The position numbers and the translations under genes were made by a program. The notes below the pieces were generated by a model. It did not search any database, was not told the origin of the DNA, and worked only from the letters and a program-made list of their open reading frames with translations. Shown here one piece after another: positions 27,199-36,101 of a stretch of DNA of 64,000 nucleotides. Source of the stretch: Chryseobacterium joostei (GTDB lineage: Bacteria > Bacteroidota > Bacteroidia > Flavobacteriales > Weeksellaceae). Numbering within the stretch: the first letter of the stretch is position 1; the number at the start of each line of letters is the position of its first letter. The DNA is taken from contig NZ_CP033926.1 in assembly GCF_003815775.1 (NCBI RefSeq), positions 1,054,001 to 1,118,000 of the forward strand, read 5' to 3'.

Positions 27199-27871
27199 AT
27201 AAAACCTATTTCGTTTTTCTCCTTTCCATTAATAAAGAATCCGTGAAAAACTAAATAACGCATGTGCATTTCCCAGTGGCTTAAGGTTTCATTTATGACC
27301 CTACACTCCTTTCAAAAACTTCATAACAATCTATTGATGAACACCTTAAGCCACAGAAAGATTAGTGCTTATATTTTATAAATTATAAAATACTTCCAGA
27401 TTAAAGCTGGTGAGAAAGTATCTTTCTTTCCGATTTTGTCACAAATACACATGTCACTGACTGTCACGGAATCTGACAACTGCCAAAAGTTTCAGTACAA
27501 AAAAACACTGAAAAAATAAATTTTGTTAACACAGAAATCTATTTCTCGCTAAAATTTTACAACCCATTAAAACATTTTACAAGGATATTATGCGCCGCAT
27601 TATTTATTATTTGTTTTATCAAGTCTAATATAGAAGTCCGCAAACCGTTAACATTTTAATATTTTTTTCAAGCCATAATAATAAATATATTAATAAATTC
27701 ACAATAATACATTAACACATTGTAAACAAAAAACCAACATAAAATTAATTAAAACACCCCTAACACACTGACATACATCATAGTATTTTACTTTGGCACG
27801 TGATTTGAAAGCTGTAATATTGCAATTGAAAGATTGATAAAATAAAGTCAAATAATTAAAAATAATACAAA
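27199..27871. other. Long AT-rich non-coding region with TGTCAC cluster
   Basis: About 670 bases without a convincing ORF. Between 27437 and 27478 there are three direct TGTCAC copies (27437, 27452, 27462) and an inverted TGACA (27474), a possible operator. Further on the DNA becomes very AT rich, with several TTAACA-type tracts, up to the 26-residue ORF at 27872. The region could hold a long leader or a small RNA; I could not identify one. Confidence 0.4.
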
Positions 27872-27952
27872 ATGGTAACTTATATCGGTATCGCAACATG
27901 TTTAGTAGTATTCTCATCATATTTCATGACAGTAAGAAGAGAAAGAAACTAA
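27872..27952 (+). CDS. 26-residue single-helix membrane peptide
   Basis: ATG at 27872 to TAA at 27950-27952. The peptide is a hydrophobic helix with one Cys (YIGIATCLVVFSSYF) followed by a strongly basic tail TVRRERN, a good positive-inside membrane microprotein. Its length resembles KdpF or CydX-type subunits, but no kdp or cyd gene is adjacent and the sequence is not recognisably one of them. It lies alone between a long leader region and a stem-loop with terminator. Confidence 0.4.
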   Translation: MVTYIGIATCLVVFSSYFMTVRRERN

Positions 27953-28110
27953 TTATTAAAACAAAAAGCCTATAGCAAAACTATACTAATTATATTGTTT
28001 TATGTTTTTACTCTGAGAAATCAGATTGCTCTTTTACCATTAGGGTAAAAGGGCCCAAAAACATAGCAAAAAGATCTTAGTTTCATAACAAATTTTAATA
28101 TCCAAATGAG

Positions 28111-28141
28111 AAAAGCCAGACATCTGTTTGGCTTTTCTTTT
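28111..28141 (+). terminator. Stem-loop terminator after mini ORF region
   Basis: AAAAGCCA (28111-28118) pairs with TGGCTTTT (28129-28136), followed by CTTTTTG. A second hairpin with stem CTTTTACC/GGTAAAAG lies before it at 28031-28051 without a T-run. Together they bound a short transcript with the ORF at 27872. Confidence 0.6.
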
Positions 28142-28232
28142 TGTTTACAGATATCCCGCTTCCTCCATCGCTTTCCCGCTGGCCTAGGTATTTATTATCA
28201 ATCAGGATTTTAGATCGCATTCAATAAAGCTT

Positions 28233-28240
28233 TATCTTTG
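28233..28240 (+). promoter_or_regulatory. -7 box before AAA+ ATPase operon
   Basis: TATCTTTG matches TAnnTTTG perfectly, 28 bases before the ATPase start. The -33 element is not clear. Confidence 0.45.
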
Positions 28241-28268
28241 TTAATCCAAGAATTTTTTAATCGTCATC

Positions 28269-28988
28269 ATGAATCTTTACAACCTCATTATTCAAGACAA
28301 GGAACAGATAACCCTTAATGAAGTATTTCTCGATAAACACAACAGGGATCATCTTGTACAGCTTATTAAGGAAAATACTTACAGCAAGGAATTGCAGGAA
28401 TATGGACTTCCTGTAAATAACAAGATTCTGCTTCAGGGAAGTTCGGGGTGCGGAAAAACAATGACCGCAAAGGCTATTGCCAATGCTCTAGGGAAAAATA
28501 TTATCATTTTAAATTTAAGCAATATTGTTTCATCCCGTATTGGCGAAACTTCCCAGAATATTAAAATGATATTTGATAAGGCTGCAAGGGAAAGATCTGT
28601 TCTTTTTCTGGATGAACTGGACCAGATTGGAAAAGCCAGAGGCAGTGACGACAAGGATGTAGGAGAAATGAGAAGACTGGTGAACACTTTAATCCAACTC
28701 ATCGATTATTACCCTGAGGACGCTCTTCTTCTCTGCGCGACTAACCATCCTGAGATCATTGACACCGCTTTATTGAGACGTTTTCAACTAAAGATCAATT
28801 ATGAAATGCCGTCCAATGATTTTCTGGATACATTCTATGATAAACTGCTTGCTCAGTTTCCTGAAGACATGAGGACTATTGAAAGGAAATATTCAATTTC
28901 TTTTGCAGAGGCTAAGGACCATGCATTAACATCGGTAAAAGCAGCATTAATAACAAAACTGGAGGCCAAAGAAACCATCAAGTCATGA
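28269..28988 (+). CDS. AAA+ family ATPase
   Basis: 239 residues, essentially one AAA module. Walker A is GSSGCGKT (57-64), Walker B VLFLDELD (111-118), sensor 1 Asn159 in LLLCATNH, and arginine-finger candidates Arg170/Arg171 in ALLRRF. The N-terminal 45 residues resemble the linker of small stand-alone AAA ATPases often paired with proteases, but no protease is adjacent. It overlaps the next gene by 4 bases (ATGA), so expression is coupled. The partner or substrate is unknown. Confidence 0.82.
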   Translation: MNLYNLIIQDKEQITLNEVFLDKHNRDHLVQLIKENTYSKELQEYGLPVNNKILLQGSSGCGKTMTAKAIANALGKNIIILNLSNIVSSRIGETSQNIKMIFDKAARERSVLFLDELDQIGKARGSDDKDVGEMRRLVNTLIQLIDYYPEDALLLCATNHPEIIDTALLRRFQLKINYEMPSNDFLDTFYDKLLAQFPEDMRTIERKYSISFAEAKDHALTSVKAALITKLEAKETIKS

Positions 28989-29734
28989 AAGAAGATATTC
29001 TCCATAACCTCGAAATTATCAATAACCGGATAAAAAAGGCGTGTGAAAAAGCAGGTAGAAATTATCATGAGGTTAAATTATTACTAGCCACCAAAACCGT
29101 TTCGGCAGAGCGCATCAAAATTGCCCTAGAAAGCGGACAAATCCTAATTGCTGAAAATAAAGTACAGGAGCTGAAAGAGAAGTATGAAGATTTAAAGGAT
29201 ATTCCTCACGAGAACCATTTTATTGGCCATCTTCAGACCAATAAAATAAAGGATATTTTAAAGTATGATGTATCTTGTATTCAGTCTCTTGATCGTCTGG
29301 AATTGGCCGAAAAACTTCATCAAAAGCTTCTGGCAGAAAATAGGACAATAGAAGTTCTTATTCAGGTGAATACATCCAATGAGGAAAGCAAGTTTGGGGT
29401 AGATCCTGATAAAGCTATTGAATTGATTAAAAAGGTCTCAGAATTTTCTACATTGAAAATAAAAGGATTAATGACCATCGGACTCTTCAGTGCAGAAACA
29501 GAACAGGTAAGATCGTTTTTTAAAATCCTGAAAAACCTACAGCAGAAGATCATCCAAGAAAATATTCCTAATGTAGAAATGAACGAGCTTTCTATGGGAA
29601 TGAGCGGAGATCTGGAAACTGCCATTGAAGAAGGATCAACAATTGTACGGGTTGGAACGGCAATTTTTGGAGAGAGAATCTATCCTGATAATTATTACTG
29701 GGACGAGGGAAAAATTGAAAATAAAGGAATTTAA
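28985..29734 (+). CDS. YggS/PLPBP pyridoxal-phosphate homeostasis protein
   Basis: 249 residues, the usual length of the alanine-racemase-fold PLP-binding protein family. The PLP lysine is Lys37 in LLLATKTVSAERI; other signatures are HFIGHLQTNKIK and the C-terminal ELSMGMSGDLETAIEEGSTIVRVG. The protein has no known catalysis but buffers PLP and affects amino acid and vitamin B6 balance in the cytoplasm. It is translationally coupled to the AAA+ ATPase upstream, an unusual pairing. Confidence 0.92.
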   Translation: MKEDILHNLEIINNRIKKACEKAGRNYHEVKLLLATKTVSAERIKIALESGQILIAENKVQELKEKYEDLKDIPHENHFIGHLQTNKIKDILKYDVSCIQSLDRLELAEKLHQKLLAENRTIEVLIQVNTSNEESKFGVDPDKAIELIKKVSEFSTLKIKGLMTIGLFSAETEQVRSFFKILKNLQQKIIQENIPNVEMNELSMGMSGDLETAIEEGSTIVRVGTAIFGERIYPDNYYWDEGKIENKGI

Positions 29735-29746
29735 TAGTAAAAAATC

Positions 29747-30190
29747 ATGACATCACTTCACTATACATTTGAAAGAAAAATAAAAGGCAGAAAAACATTA
29801 AAAAATGTGACTGATGCTGTACAGAATTCTTTTATGGAAAGACAAGTAGATCATATAAATATTGACGGCAACATCATAACCGGAAAAGACAGTCTCGTGA
29901 AACTGGATTTTTCAAATAGATCTCCACTTGTGATATCTCCGGGCAAAGAATACTTTATCTATGATGAATCCACGAGAATTTTAACCTACAAGATAGAGTC
30001 TTTTTATCCTATCCTGTTTAATTTGATATACGCTGTTATTCTTTTCTTAATTTTACATTTCCTTGCTGGTCATTTGATCATAGAGACTGTAATCCCTACC
30101 CTATTTTTTATTCTTATCACATTTGTCAGCTACTTTCAATACCAATCAGTCATTGACAAGGTTTCCAGAAATCTAAATGAAAGGCCATAA
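29747..30190 (+). CDS. Hypothetical membrane protein
   Basis: 147 residues: a soluble N-terminal half (about 85 residues, mixed strands) and two transmembrane helices near residues 86-103 and 108-126. No family is recognised. It starts 12 bases after the YggS stop, so it may belong to the same transcript. Confidence 0.6.
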   Translation: MTSLHYTFERKIKGRKTLKNVTDAVQNSFMERQVDHINIDGNIITGKDSLVKLDFSNRSPLVISPGKEYFIYDESTRILTYKIESFYPILFNLIYAVILFLILHFLAGHLIIETVIPTLFFILITFVSYFQYQSVIDKVSRNLNERP

Positions 30191-30264
30191 AGCAGCCTCA
30201 AACTAGTCTACAAATTCGGTATACTTTTTGATCATAAAACTTTAGCAACCAAACAAATGCATTT

Positions 30265-30438
30265 ATGATTAAAAAATTACTCTCGGGCTGTCTATTGATG
30301 ACAGTATTATTCTTTTTTTCATGTGAAAAAGAAAACACACAGATGAAAAGTGGAATTTCAATTGAAACCATTTCAATGATTACAGTACTCATTATGGGTG
30401 TAGCAATTCTGGTTGCCTACAGCTATAAGAGAAGATAG
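30265..30438 (+). CDS. 57-residue lipoprotein with C-terminal helix
   Basis: ATG at 30265 to TAG at 30436-30438. A short signal ending FFFSC suggests lipidation at Cys20, followed by a short polar part and a hydrophobic helix ITVLIMGVAILVAYS with a YKRR tail. A peptide with both a lipobox and a C-terminal membrane helix would be doubly anchored in the inner membrane. No homologue is recognised. A terminator follows at 30458. Confidence 0.5.
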   Translation: MIKKLLSGCLLMTVLFFFSCEKENTQMKSGISIETISMITVLIMGVAILVAYSYKRR

Positions 30439-30457
30439 CAAAATAAAATATAACAAA

Positions 30458-30488
30458 AAGTCACCTTTCAGTTTTTGGGAGGTGATTT
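30458..30488 (+). terminator. Terminator after small lipoprotein
   Basis: AAGTCACCT (30458-30466) pairs with AGGTGATTT (30480-30488, one G-U pair), followed by TCTATTT. Confidence 0.55.
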
Positions 30489-30622
30489 TCTATTTATTTG
30501 AAAATCCTAATGAGACACACCTATCCATTTTCCATATATTTCCCTAGAACTCAAACTGCTTTTCTCTGAATATTTACTTATTTTTGACAATGTTTTTGTA
30601 TAGATTTTAAACAATAAAAAAC

Positions 30623-31132
30623 GTGAAAACTAATCATCAAAATTACCTCTTAGTATTCCTTTTATTTATTCCAAATTTCCTTTTAGCTAATGCAGGTTCT
30701 CCTATGATTTGGTTTAGTTTTTTGCATTTGATCTGGATCAATTTTATAATAGGAACATTTGAAAGCAAGCTTCTTGTAGAAAAATTTAATCTTCAAAACA
30801 GAAAATGGTTGATCATTGCAGCCAACTACATTTCTATGTTTGCAGGATATTACTTCATTGCACCTTATTTTTCTTTACTCAATGGTTATCAGGATTTTTG
30901 GGGCATGAAATCAAGAGTAGGAGAATATGAACTCGGTGGTTTCTTTACCGGCTTTCTATGTAGCTTTGGGGCAACCTTAATCATTGAGTTTACTTTTTAT
31001 TGGCTTTCATTGAGAATAAAACAGAATGGATGGAAACTATTAAAACCATTCTTTGTAGTCAATCTTTTCACAAATATTATAATGCTCGCTATTTATTTTG
31101 TGATTGTTGCTTTTGGTGCAAAATGGAACTAG
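30623..31132 (+). CDS. Hypothetical polytopic membrane protein
   Basis: 169 residues from a GTG start (30623). A hydrophobic N-terminus LLVFLLFIPNFLLANAG is followed by about four more helices. No family or motif is recognised. It is monocistronic, with a good terminator at 31160 and the gcvP gene convergent beyond it. Confidence 0.6.
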   Translation: MKTNHQNYLLVFLLFIPNFLLANAGSPMIWFSFLHLIWINFIIGTFESKLLVEKFNLQNRKWLIIAANYISMFAGYYFIAPYFSLLNGYQDFWGMKSRVGEYELGGFFTGFLCSFGATLIIEFTFYWLSLRIKQNGWKLLKPFFVVNLFTNIIMLAIYFVIVAFGAKWN

Positions 31133-31159
31133 CTTCCGGTATCATCTTTTAAAATACAA

Positions 31160-31187
31160 AAATCCCTCTCATTACTGAAAGGGATTT
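31160..31187. terminator. Bidirectional terminator between 30623 gene and gcvP
   Basis: AAATCCCT (31160-31167) pairs with AGGGATTT (31180-31187), with T and A rich flanks on both sides. It lies between converging genes. Confidence 0.7.
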
Positions 31188-31208
31188 ATTATATCTAAAA
31201 AACTCAGA

Positions 31209-34067
31209 TTACATATAAGCTTCAATAGGCTCACAAGTACATACTAAGTTTCTGTCTCCGTATGCTTCATCTACTCTTGATACAGAAGCGAAGAATTTGT
31301 GGTCTCTTACCCATTGTAGCGGATAAGCTGCCTTTTCTCTGCTGTATGGCTTATCCCAAGAATCAGAGATCACCAATTGCTCTGTGTGAGGAGCGTTTTT
31401 CAATACGTTATTTGCCGGATCAGCCTGTCCGTTTGCAATCTCGTCAATCTCATGCTTAATCGAAATTAAAGCTTCAGCAAAACGATCAATCTCAGCCTTG
31501 CTTTCAGATTCTGTAGGCTCAATCATCAAAGTTCCTGCAACCGGGAAAGAAACGGTAGGAGCATGGAAACCATAATCCATCAATCTCTTCGCTACATCAG
31601 CCACTTCAATTCCTAAAGACTTGAACTGACGGAAATCTACGATACATTCGTGAGCTACTCTTCCGTTCTCGTTTGAATATAAAATTGGGAAATGCTCAGC
31701 TAAAATTTCTTTTAGGTAGTTCGCATTCATAATAGCATGTCCTGTAGCTTTCTTCAGACCGTCAGTACCTAACATTTTAATGTAAGCATAAGAAATGTTA
31801 AGGATTAGACCTGAACCATAAGGTGCTGCAGAAATACCTTCAATTGCGTCTTTAGTTCCGATTCTGATATTTGCATTAGATGGTAAGAATGGTACCAAGT
31901 GCTTAGCAACACAGATTGGACCTACTCCAGGACCTCCACCTCCGTGAGGAATTGCAAAAGTCTTGTGAAGGTTAAGGTGACAAACGTCTGCACCAATGTT
32001 TCCAGGACTTGTAAATCCTACCTGAGCGTTCATGTTTGCACCATCCATGTATACCTGTCCTCCATGTTCGTGGATTAGGTTGGTAATTTCCTTGATGTTA
32101 GCATCAAAGAATCCGTAAGTAGACGGATAGGTAATCATTACAGCTGATAAATTAGCTGAATGTTGTTCTGTTTTAGCTTTAAGATCTTCGAAGTCGATTT
32201 CCCCGTTTTCAAGGTTTTTAACAACAACGATCTTCATTCCTGCCATTGCTGCAGAAGCTGGGTTAGTTCCGTGCGCAGACTGAGGAATCAATACTACATT
32301 TCTGTGGTGATCACCTCTTGAGATATGGTATTCTCTGATTACCATTAGTCCTGCATATTCTCCCTGAGCTCCGGAATTCGGTTGTAAAGATGTTCCTGCG
32401 AAACCAGTAATTTCAGCAAGATCTTTTTCAAGCTCTGCAATCATTTGCTGATAACCACCTGCCTGATCTACCGGTACAAATGGGTGTACACTACCCCAGT
32501 CTGCCCATGAAAGTGGCAACATTTCAGTAGCTGCGTTAAGCTTCATTGTACAAGATCCCAGAGAAATCATTGAATGCGTCAATGATAAATCTTTTCTCTC
32601 AAGACGCTTGATGTAACGCATCAATTCTGTTTCTGTATGGTATTTGTTGAATACTTCTTCTGTAAGAATTTCATCCTTTCTAAGGTTTTCTTCCGGAATG
32701 CTGTATCCTTCTTTTATTTCTAATTTGAAAGTTTGCTTGTCTTTAAACTGAGCGAAAGAAGCCATTAGATAGTTTAATTTCTCCAATGTTGTGCTTTCAT
32801 TGATTGCAATACTTACAACGCCTTCTGTAAAGTAGTTAAGGTTAAGTCTGTGATCCAGCATCAATCTCACCAATCTTGCCTTTTCATCCTCAGCCATTAC
32901 AATTTTCACTGTATCGAAGATAGGCTCTTCTACCGTCTGATATCCTAATGCCTTAAGACCATTCTTTAATGCATTCGCTTTAAAGTGAATCTGATCAGCG
33001 ATATAGTTTAATCCTTTTGGACCGTGATAAACAGCATACATACCAGCCATTACAGCCAATAGAACCTGAGCGGTACAAATGTTAGAAGTTGCTCTTTCTC
33101 TCTTAATGTGCTGCTCTCTTGTCTGTAAAGCCATTCTTAATGCACGCTTTCCGTACATATCCTGAGAAACCCCAATGATTCTTCCAGGAATATCTCTTTT
33201 ATAATCTTCTTTACAAGCAAAGAATGCTGCGTGAGGACCTCCGTAACCTAATGGAATACCAAATCTCTGTGAAGTTCCCACAGCACAGTCTGCACCCATT
33301 TCAGCCGGTGACTTTAATTTCACCAAAGCCATAGGATCACAAGCAACGGCTACCTGAAGATCTAATTTTTTATATTCTACAATGTTCTCAGTATAGTCAA
33401 GTACAATACCGTTTTTTCCAGGATATTGCAATAATACTCCATAGTAAGAAGCATCGAATGCATGAGTTTTGTGGTCTCCTATTACTACTTCAATTCCAAG
33501 TCCCTCAGCCTTAGTTTTCAAAACAGAGATTGTTTGAGGCAGTACAAGGTCAGAGATAAAGAATTTATTAGCTTCAGCTTTTTTCTGATCTTTAGTTCTG
33601 TTGTTGAAGAACATATGCATTGCTTCAGCAGCTGCAGTTGATTCATCCAATAGAGAGGCGTTTGCCAATCCGAAACCTGTAAGATCACATACTACAGTTT
33701 GGAAATTAAGAAGCGCTTCCAGTCTTCCCTGTGCAATTTCTGCCTGATAAGGAGTATATGCAGTATACCAGCTAGGATTTTCAAAGATATTTCTTTGAAT
33801 AGCTGATGGTAAAAGCGTGTTGTGGTATCCGAATCCGATATAACTTGTATAATCAGTGTTTTTTGATGCCAAGTCCTTAGAGTGGTTTAGCATTTCGTAT
33901 TCCGAAAGCGGTTCTGAGATCTCAAGATCTTTTTCTAACCGGATAGAAGAAGGGATAGTCTGAGAAATTAACTCTTCAATACTAGAAACGCCAAGTTTTT
34001 CCAACATCGCCTGTTTATCGGCTTCATTAAGAGAAATGTGACGGCTCACAAACTGTTCTGTATTCAT
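31209..34067 (-). CDS. gcvP: Glycine dehydrogenase (decarboxylating), P-protein
   Basis: 952 residues, the length of the fused single-chain P-protein. Two aminotransferase-like halves are present. The PLP lysine is Lys702 in LHKTFAIPHGGGGPGVGP, and SMISLGSCTMKLN is the signature opening the C-terminal half. The enzyme decarboxylates glycine and passes the aminomethyl group to the lipoyl arm of the H protein in the glycine cleavage system, making one-carbon units. The T, H and L protein genes are not in this window. A predicted promoter lies upstream; no glycine riboswitch was seen. Confidence 0.97.
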   Translation of the reverse strand: MNTEQFVSRHISLNEADKQAMLEKLGVSSIEELISQTIPSSIRLEKDLEISEPLSEYEMLNHSKDLASKNTDYTSYIGFGYHNTLLPSAIQRNIFENPSWYTAYTPYQAEIAQGRLEALLNFQTVVCDLTGFGLANASLLDESTAAAEAMHMFFNNRTKDQKKAEANKFFISDLVLPQTISVLKTKAEGLGIEVVIGDHKTHAFDASYYGVLLQYPGKNGIVLDYTENIVEYKKLDLQVAVACDPMALVKLKSPAEMGADCAVGTSQRFGIPLGYGGPHAAFFACKEDYKRDIPGRIIGVSQDMYGKRALRMALQTREQHIKRERATSNICTAQVLLAVMAGMYAVYHGPKGLNYIADQIHFKANALKNGLKALGYQTVEEPIFDTVKIVMAEDEKARLVRLMLDHRLNLNYFTEGVVSIAINESTTLEKLNYLMASFAQFKDKQTFKLEIKEGYSIPEENLRKDEILTEEVFNKYHTETELMRYIKRLERKDLSLTHSMISLGSCTMKLNAATEMLPLSWADWGSVHPFVPVDQAGGYQQMIAELEKDLAEITGFAGTSLQPNSGAQGEYAGLMVIREYHISRGDHHRNVVLIPQSAHGTNPASAAMAGMKIVVVKNLENGEIDFEDLKAKTEQHSANLSAVMITYPSTYGFFDANIKEITNLIHEHGGQVYMDGANMNAQVGFTSPGNIGADVCHLNLHKTFAIPHGGGGPGVGPICVAKHLVPFLPSNANIRIGTKDAIEGISAAPYGSGLILNISYAYIKMLGTDGLKKATGHAIMNANYLKEILAEHFPILYSNENGRVAHECIVDFRQFKSLGIEVADVAKRLMDYGFHAPTVSFPVAGTLMIEPTESESKAEIDRFAEALISIKHEIDEIANGQADPANNVLKNAPHTEQLVISDSWDKPYSREKAAYPLQWVRDHKFFASVSRVDEAYGDRNLVCTCEPIEAYM

Positions 34068-34102
34068 TTTTATTTATTAGATTTTGTTTGTAAAAAGATG
34101 CG

Positions 34103-34133
34103 TAAAATTACAATTTTTTACACGATTGCACAA
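34103..34133 (-). promoter_or_regulatory. Predicted gcvP promoter
   Basis: On the minus strand TTG (34131-34133), a 20-base spacer and TAATTTTA (34103-34110, one mismatch to TAnnTTTG), 35 bases before the start codon. Confidence 0.45.
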
Positions 34134-34531
34134 CATCATAAAACCATAGATAATTCACCCTATCGTTCAGTTGTTTTAGATAACTTTGCTTTTGATAGTC
34201 ATCGGATACGGTTTGGATTGTTTTAAACAGCAATTTTATAGATTCTATAAATAATACTCAACAATACAGCCTATTTATTATCAATAAAATAGTGAAATAT
34301 TCATTGAAAAACTTTAAATAATTTTCAATGATCGTAAATTAATTGAGGAATATATTCATTTCGCCATCCTGCAAGAAATAGCCTCTTTTAGGGATTAATT
34401 ATGGAGGGTCTAAAGTGATATTATGTTAAATCTGCAATTTATTATGAATGTAAAAAAAGTGAGTAACACTGCTATTCATCAGGTTTTAAGATTTTTATGA
34501 AATTTTATTAATTATATTTATTCTAAATTAA
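34134..34531. other. Non-coding region upstream of Cys-rich miniprotein
   Basis: About 400 AT-rich bases without a gene. I see no strong hairpin, repeat or RNA signature in it. Confidence 0.4.
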
Positions 34532-34539
34532 TATATTTG
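34532..34539 (+). promoter_or_regulatory. -7 box just before Cys-rich miniprotein
   Basis: TATATTTG matches TAnnTTTG perfectly and ends 4 bases before the first ATG (34544) and 10 before a second in-frame ATG (34550). A transcript from here would have almost no leader. No TTG is seen at -33. Confidence 0.4.
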
Positions 34540-34543
34540 CAGT

Positions 34544-34696
34544 ATGAATATGATTGTCCCGTTTAAAGTTCAGCCTTTGGCTCCTGCATATGCATTCAAT
34601 AATGAAGAGATGTTCTGTGAAAAGAAATCTTGCTGTAAAAAATTCAAGAAAGGGAAAAGATGCAAAAAGTGCCCCGGAAGAAAGAAAATGGCTTAG
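34544..34696 (+). CDS. 50-residue Cys-rich basic miniprotein
   Basis: ATG at 34544 (or 34550) to TAG at 34694-34696. After about 23 neutral residues the protein has Cys in a C-x5-CC-x9-C-x2-C layout (MFCEKKSCCKKFKKGKRC, then KKCPGRKK) within a very basic region. This could bind zinc or iron-sulfur, or nucleic acid; nothing proves it. Its stop is one base from the stop of the convergent J-domain gene. The codon usage and sharp Cys pattern make it a likely real gene. Confidence 0.55.
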   Translation: MNMIVPFKVQPLAPAYAFNNEEMFCEKKSCCKKFKKGKRCKKCPGRKKMA

Positions 34697-34697
34697 G

Positions 34698-35345
34698 CTA
34701 AATAAGTTCTTTTATTAGGAAGTATAAAGCAATTGCTAAAATTACAATCCCCCAAAACAACATTGTAATTTTGGACAGACCATTCTTGTTCACAGCCGTT
34801 CTCGGCTGAGACTTAAACATATCCTCTACTGTGTTTTTGAATTTCTCTGTATCATTTTCAAAAACCTCTGTAATGGTAATTCCCTGCACTACGGTTTTAT
34901 GCAGAAGCGAATTTGTTGCGTGAAGCAAAAGCTGGAATTTTCCATCCTTAAATTCTGTAATCTTAAAGATTCTTTCACCATAAGGTTTCTCCAATCCGAA
35001 AGGTAATACTTTCACCACATCGGCATTACTTGTTTGCCAATTGATAATAATCTCCTCTCCTTTTTTCGCATGAATTTTATTGGCTGTAAAAGTCTTTATG
35101 ACGGGCGGAACATTATATCTGAAACTTCGCTGATGGCTTTCCAGGTTCTGATCATAGGAATGTCTTCTGCCTGGGTCACTCAACGTTTCATAGGCTTCCT
35201 GAATTTCACGGAAACGGTCTGCAAAGAAATCATCATTATCGTTCTTGTCGGGATGGTATTTTAAAGACAGCTTCCGATAAGCCTTTTTGATGTCTTCTTC
35301 TGAAGCATCCTGGGATATACCGAGAAAATAGTAGTAGTCTTTCAT
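34698..35345 (-). CDS. Membrane-anchored J-domain protein
   Basis: 215 residues from the ATG at 35345 (a further ATG at 35357 adds four). Residues 1-66 are a J domain with YHPDKND, whose HPD stimulates Hsp70 (DnaK) ATPase. A middle beta domain (about 80-165) looks Ig-like, with [16 protein letters not shown]. One C-terminal transmembrane helix (about 193-213) anchors it. It lacks the Gly/Phe and zinc regions of DnaJ, so it is a type III J-protein that would recruit DnaK to the membrane. It is tail-to-tail with the Cys-rich miniprotein. Confidence 0.85.
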   Translation of the reverse strand: MKDYYYFLGISQDASEEDIKKAYRKLSLKYHPDKNDNDDFFADRFREIQEAYETLSDPGRRHSYDQNLESHQRSFRYNVPPVIKTFTANKIHAKKGEEIIINWQTSNADVVKVLPFGLEKPYGERIFKITEFKDGKFQLLLHATNSLLHKTVVQGITITEVFENDTEKFKNTVEDMFKSQPRTAVNKNGLSKITMLFWGIVILAIALYFLIKELI

Positions 35346-35399
35346 TGAGCAATACAAAAATAAGGATTTATTTTTCTTTGTGTTTTATATTTCCGGTAA

Positions 35400-35680
35400 A
35401 AATTTGCTAGAAGAAAAGCTCTAAAAGTCATTGCGAATCAAAGATGAAGCAATCTCAACATGATTTTTATATTGATGATTGGAAATTGCAAAGACACAAA
35501 AGGTTTTATAAGATCGTTGCTTTTAAGGCGCAAGGATTTTATCTTCAATAAAATTTCAATGGTACCTTTGTCATTTCTAGTATAGAAAGAAATCTAAACA
35601 TAGTATTAGAATAATATTCACGCAGATTTTGCAGATAATTATGTATCAATATTATCTGTGAGAAAGTATAATCTATTAAA
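35400..35680. repeat. Decayed interspersed repeat remnants
   Basis: Contains GTCATTGCGAATCAAAG..GAAGCAATCTC, resembling the GTCATTGCGA..GAAGCAATCT type of intergenic element, and CGCAGATTTTGCAGATAAT with ATTATCTG as an inverted partner. A related, more diverged GTGTCATTGCAAATAAAG lies on the minus strand near 42050-42075. No gene is seen here. Confidence 0.35.
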
Positions 35681-35685
35681 TAAAA

Positions 35686-35724
35686 AATTCCGGCGCGGGA
35701 AGCTCTGCTTCCCGCGCCGGAATT
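35686..35724. repeat. 18-bp perfect GC-rich hairpin, probable terminator
   Basis: AATTCCGGCGCGGGAAGC (35686-35703) is perfectly complementary to 35707-35724 around TCT. On the minus strand the stem is followed by TTTTTTATTT, so it can terminate the gene at 35753. Its GC content is far above its surroundings. Confidence 0.75.
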
Positions 35725-35752
35725 AAACAATTTCAATTTAGTCTTTTACGAA

Positions 35753-36010
35753 TTATGCTTCGCAGGTATTATCTTTTCTGCAGCATCTTGAAGCAAATTC
35801 CTTTTTGAATTTTCCCTTCAATGCCTCATACTCTTCATTATTCATCTCCCTGATCTTGTCAGCCAATCCAAATGGGGATTTTTCTTTGATTCCGTATTCA
35901 TCAAAAATACCCTTAATAAATCTTTTTCTTTGTACTGCTTTTTTAGCGATTAAAGCTACACCCACAACGGCTAGTGCTCCAAGAGCACCTTTTAATGCTG
36001 AATTTTTCAT
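35753..36010 (-). CDS. Small membrane protein with Cys tail, in sigma cassette
   Basis: 85 residues: one N-terminal helix (ALGALAVVGVALIA), a basic segment KKAVQRKRF, an amphipathic charged region with MNNEEYEALKGKFKKEF and a tail with CC and C. It lies 91 bases downstream of the next gene of the ECF sigma cassette. Its C-terminal pattern (EE, K-rich helix, then Cys) is loosely shared with the neighbouring 110-residue protein. A role in the sigma system is an inference from position. Confidence 0.6.
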   Translation of the reverse strand: MKNSALKGALGALAVVGVALIAKKAVQRKRFIKGIFDEYGIKEKSPFGLADKIREMNNEEYEALKGKFKKEFASRCCRKDNTCEA

Positions 36011-36101
36011 TTTTTCAAAATTTTAAATTTTACTACTTCTTGTTTTTTATATAGACGAATGAATTTTAATTTTACTTTACTACTTTTTTAAAATTTTCAA
36101 A

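Noticed and set aside
30198..30392. Minus-strand 64-codon ORF
   Set aside because: It is antisense to the small lipoprotein gene at 30265, which has a better start, signal and terminator.
34068..34543. Glycine riboswitch before gcvP
   Set aside because: No tandem aptamer-like stems with conserved cores are recognisable on the minus strand upstream of gcvP; only a promoter match is seen.
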